Made by a program: the position numbers and the translations under genes
Assembly (NCBI GenBank): GCA_017888105.1
Contig: JAGHGS010000127.1
Location: 1-5,664 of the forward strand
Source of the DNA: Bacilli bacterium
GTDB lineage: Bacteria; Bacillota_I; Bacilli_A; RF39; UBA660
Direction: 5' to 3'
Length of the DNA: 5,664 nucleotides
Shown here: one piece after another, positions 4,299-5,664 of the stretch
Position numbering within the stretch: the stretch's first letter is position 1
Layout: each line of letters begins with the position of its first letter
The notes under the pieces: generated by a model
The model's database searches: none
Told to the model about the DNA's origin: nothing
The model's input: only the letters and a program-made list of their open reading frames with translations

Positions 4299-5513
4299 CT
4301 CCAAAGTGTATGGACTATTACTAGTTCCATCACCTCCTGAGATTTTCACGTTCGATGTTAGATATACCGAAGGACGGACCCCGAACGAGCCGTACGCATT
4401 GACGTAGAAGTTCACATAACCAGCATTGTACACATTGAAGACATCGCTCGAATTCGACGAGTACGGCGTAAGTGTCCATTGATATGTACTGCTATCATAG
4501 AGCCAGTCATTGTTCTTGCAATCGCTAAAACTTGATGAATCCCAATTGTACAACTCTTTTGCTAAACATGCATCTCTATTTGTGGTTGAACCTCCACTTG
4601 TGGCATATCCATAATCACTTGGATACATTAAAGCTACTTTCCCACTCCATGTTGTTGGTCTTCCACTATAGACTGTTGTTCCTCTTTCATATCCATAGAA
4701 ATGACTTGCTAGTCCATTACTAGCACTTGTATAATTTGATGTTCCGCCCCGTTTCCAGGTTATGGTTTCAATCATATTTCTTGCTGTATCACTTTTTATC
4801 CCAGTACTAGCATAGCTTCCACTTCCATTTAAATAATCCCCATTTAATGTTGTTTGTAAACTGGCTGTTGACCAGTCATTAGTATTGGCACTATCCCAAG
4901 TAATATCACCTATTGAATCGTTTCTTATTATTTTAATTAATTTTTGCCCACTTACACCATGAGTATCTTCGCTAAATACTCCAATAATCCTCCACAATTC
5001 ATCATTAAATAAAACATAATTATTTGGGTCTGCTCCTATGTATCTTAAATTATTTGCTTCATCATACGCAAGTGTAGTTGTATTATTGGTATAGGCATCT
5101 TCTATTACGTCTGTAGCTGGCGTTCCTTTTGATTCTTCAAAATACAGGGTACATTTAGTGCCCTTGGTTGTATAAGGAGCAATCGTAAATGTTTTGGTAT
5201 TGCTATCATAATTTAATGTTAAATTTTGAATTGTGCTACCATCTTTATATGTACAGGTACTTTGAGTGGTATCTAAGGTATAACTTTTCGTACTATCTAA
5301 CTCTTCTGCTTCTACCCCATTGATATACAAACCTACTATTTGAATATCTGGTAAAGTATAATTAATCGTTCCATTGACTAAAGGTATTGATTGTGTCACT
5401 CGGTATTTTGCTCTGGTAAAATTTAGTACTACGGCACTAATAATTAGTACTGCTACTACTCCTATCATAATATTTCTTTTTAAATGGCTTTGTTTTAAAG
5501 TTTCGAACTCCAT
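4293..5513 (-). CDS. DGR target: membrane-anchored variable surface protein
   Basis: A 406-residue protein. The N-terminus has basic residues (KQSHLKR) followed by one hydrophobic segment (~14-31), then polar sequence, so it is probably an N-in signal anchor with the rest outside. Residues ~45-125 form a beta-rich, Thr-rich stalk with a cysteine pair (C87, C121). From ~165 there is a domain with VLFNDELWRIIGVF (167-180), NDWSTASLQTTLN (212-224), C316/C332 and GVRPSVYL (378-385). This resembles the DUF6273/formylglycine-enzyme-like C-type-lectin folds used by DGR targets. The VR covers residues 350-381 (348-381 at most), followed by a constant 25-residue tail. The start at 5513 has GGAAGG and AGAAGA upstream. 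The gene ends TGA-TAA. Likely role: a diversified ligand-binding surface protein; ligand unknown. Confidence 0.9.
   Translation of the reverse strand: MEFETLKQSHLKRNIMIGVVAVLIISAVVLNFTRAKYRVTQSIPLVNGTINYTLPDIQIVGLYINGVEAEELDSTKSYTLDTTQSTCTYKDGSTIQNLTLNYDSNTKTFTIAPYTTKGTKCTLYFEESKGTPATDVIEDAYTNNTTTLAYDEANNLRYIGADPNNYVLFNDELWRIIGVFSEDTHGVSGQKLIKIIRNDSIGDITWDSANTNDWSTASLQTTLNGDYLNGSGSYASTGIKSDTARNMIETITWKRGGTSNYTSASNGLASHFYGYERGTTVYSGRPTTWSGKVALMYPSDYGYATSGGSTTNRDACLAKELYNWDSSSFSDCKNNDWLYDSSTYQWTLTPYSSNSSDVFNVYNAGYVNFYVNAYGSFGVRPSVYLTSNVKISGGDGTSNSPYTLEV
4371..4382 (-). other. IMH-like GC-rich 3' end of the VR
   Basis: GGGGTCCGTCCT, coding GVRP, is identical to the TR end and lacks adenine, so it stays constant through homing. 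Beyond it the VR continues to SVYL while the TR reads RAF and then a stop. The abrupt change marks the recombination boundary. Confidence 0.6.
4371..4472 (-). repeat. DGR variable region (VR) in the target gene
   Basis: Partner of the TR. Core substitutions, TR residue to VR residue: N351Y, N356S, N357D, N362Y, T364A, N369F, N370Y, N371V, N374Y, N375G, N377F; all are non-synonymous. Five AAY codons (N354, N360, N363, N368, N372) are unchanged. If the A6 end of the TR is included, K348L and K349T are added. Tyr and Phe dominate the new residues, as is common at binding surfaces of DGR lectin folds. Third positions are mostly C or G, unlike the AT-ending codons of the rest of the gene, so the segment is templated from the TR. 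Confidence 0.97.
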
Positions 5514-5559
5514 TCTTCTTCTCTTCCTTCCTTTTTGGCATCATATCACATTTTAATAG

Positions 5560-5590
5560 ATAATACATGGTATTCGACAAACGTTGTCAA
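5560..5590 (-). promoter_or_regulatory. Second candidate promoter of the DGR with overlapping palindrome
   Basis: TTGACA (5585-5590) is followed by TGTATT (5562-5567, spacing 17) or TATTAT (5560-5565, spacing 19). The -35 overlaps an inverted repeat at 5576-5588, GACAA/TTGTC arms around ACG, which could be an operator. It is weaker than the upstream candidate. Confidence 0.4.
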
Positions 5591-5635
5591 AACTTTTCAA
5601 TTTCTTTCTACTATGTTTTTCTATGATATATTTTT

Positions 5636-5664
5636 ACTATACATTATTATTGAGTGATTGTCAA
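5636..5664 (-). promoter_or_regulatory. Candidate main promoter of the DGR target operon
   Basis: TTGACA (5659-5664, at the window edge) and TATAGT (5636-5641) are separated by 17 nt. This predicts a leader of about 115 nt before the target ATG at 5513. No terminator with a U-tract is seen between here and the reverse transcriptase, so one transcript could cover the whole element. Confidence 0.55.

Noticed and set aside
4532..4723. Plus-strand open frame inside the target gene
   Set aside because: Antisense shadow; Leu/His-rich translation, no ribosome binding site.
5374..5556. Plus-strand open frame over the target N-terminus
   Set aside because: Antisense of the membrane segment of the target protein; no independent support.
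1..5664. CRISPR array, tRNA or rRNA genes, insertion sequence
   Set aside because: No spaced direct-repeat series, cloverleaf, rRNA segment, transposase or terminal inverted repeats were seen; the only long repeat pair is TR/VR.

Overview
The window is AT-rich with strong Shine-Dalgarno sequences and short intergenic spaces. The protein families and the Asn/Lys/Ile-rich composition suggest a low-GC Firmicute-type bacterium, perhaps an uncultured gut lineage of Bacilli/Mollicutes relatives. That assignment is inference; nothing in the window fixes the taxon.

The main content is a complete-looking diversity-generating retroelement (DGR) on the minus strand, about 1944-5664. In transcription order it holds: promoter(s) at 5560-5664; a membrane-anchored target protein (5513-4293) with a variable region (VR) near its C-terminus; a 57-nt imperfect hairpin over the target stop codon; a small MutS-domain-I-like accessory protein (4223-3939); the template repeat (TR, 3930-3829); a structured 152-nt spacer; a second MutS-I-like protein (3675-3316); an Avd-type four-helix protein (3323-2985); and a DGR-class reverse transcriptase (3001-2078). 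TR and VR align without gaps over a 96-bp core. All 15 core differences fall on coding-strand adenines of the TR (15 of 32 A), and none of the 64 non-A positions differs. This is the signature of adenine-specific mutagenic retrohoming. In the expected scheme the reverse transcriptase, with Avd, copies the TR RNA with errors at A and the cDNA replaces the VR, changing exposed residues of a surface protein.

The reverse transcriptase frame stops early. The missing C-terminal thumb segment (about 46 residues, ending at 1944) is intact in the -1 frame just past an A5 tract. This is a one-base frameshift: decay, reversible slippage, recoding or sequence error.

Downstream on the same strand is an AlkD-like DNA alkylation repair gene (1915-1205). 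It converges on a plus-strand YbaK/ProX-type aminoacyl-tRNA deacylase gene (720-1193), with a shared bidirectional terminator between them. At the left edge, divergent from the deacylase gene, is a truncated ORF6N-domain gene (579 to before 1). Its near-consensus promoter carries a perfect palindrome.
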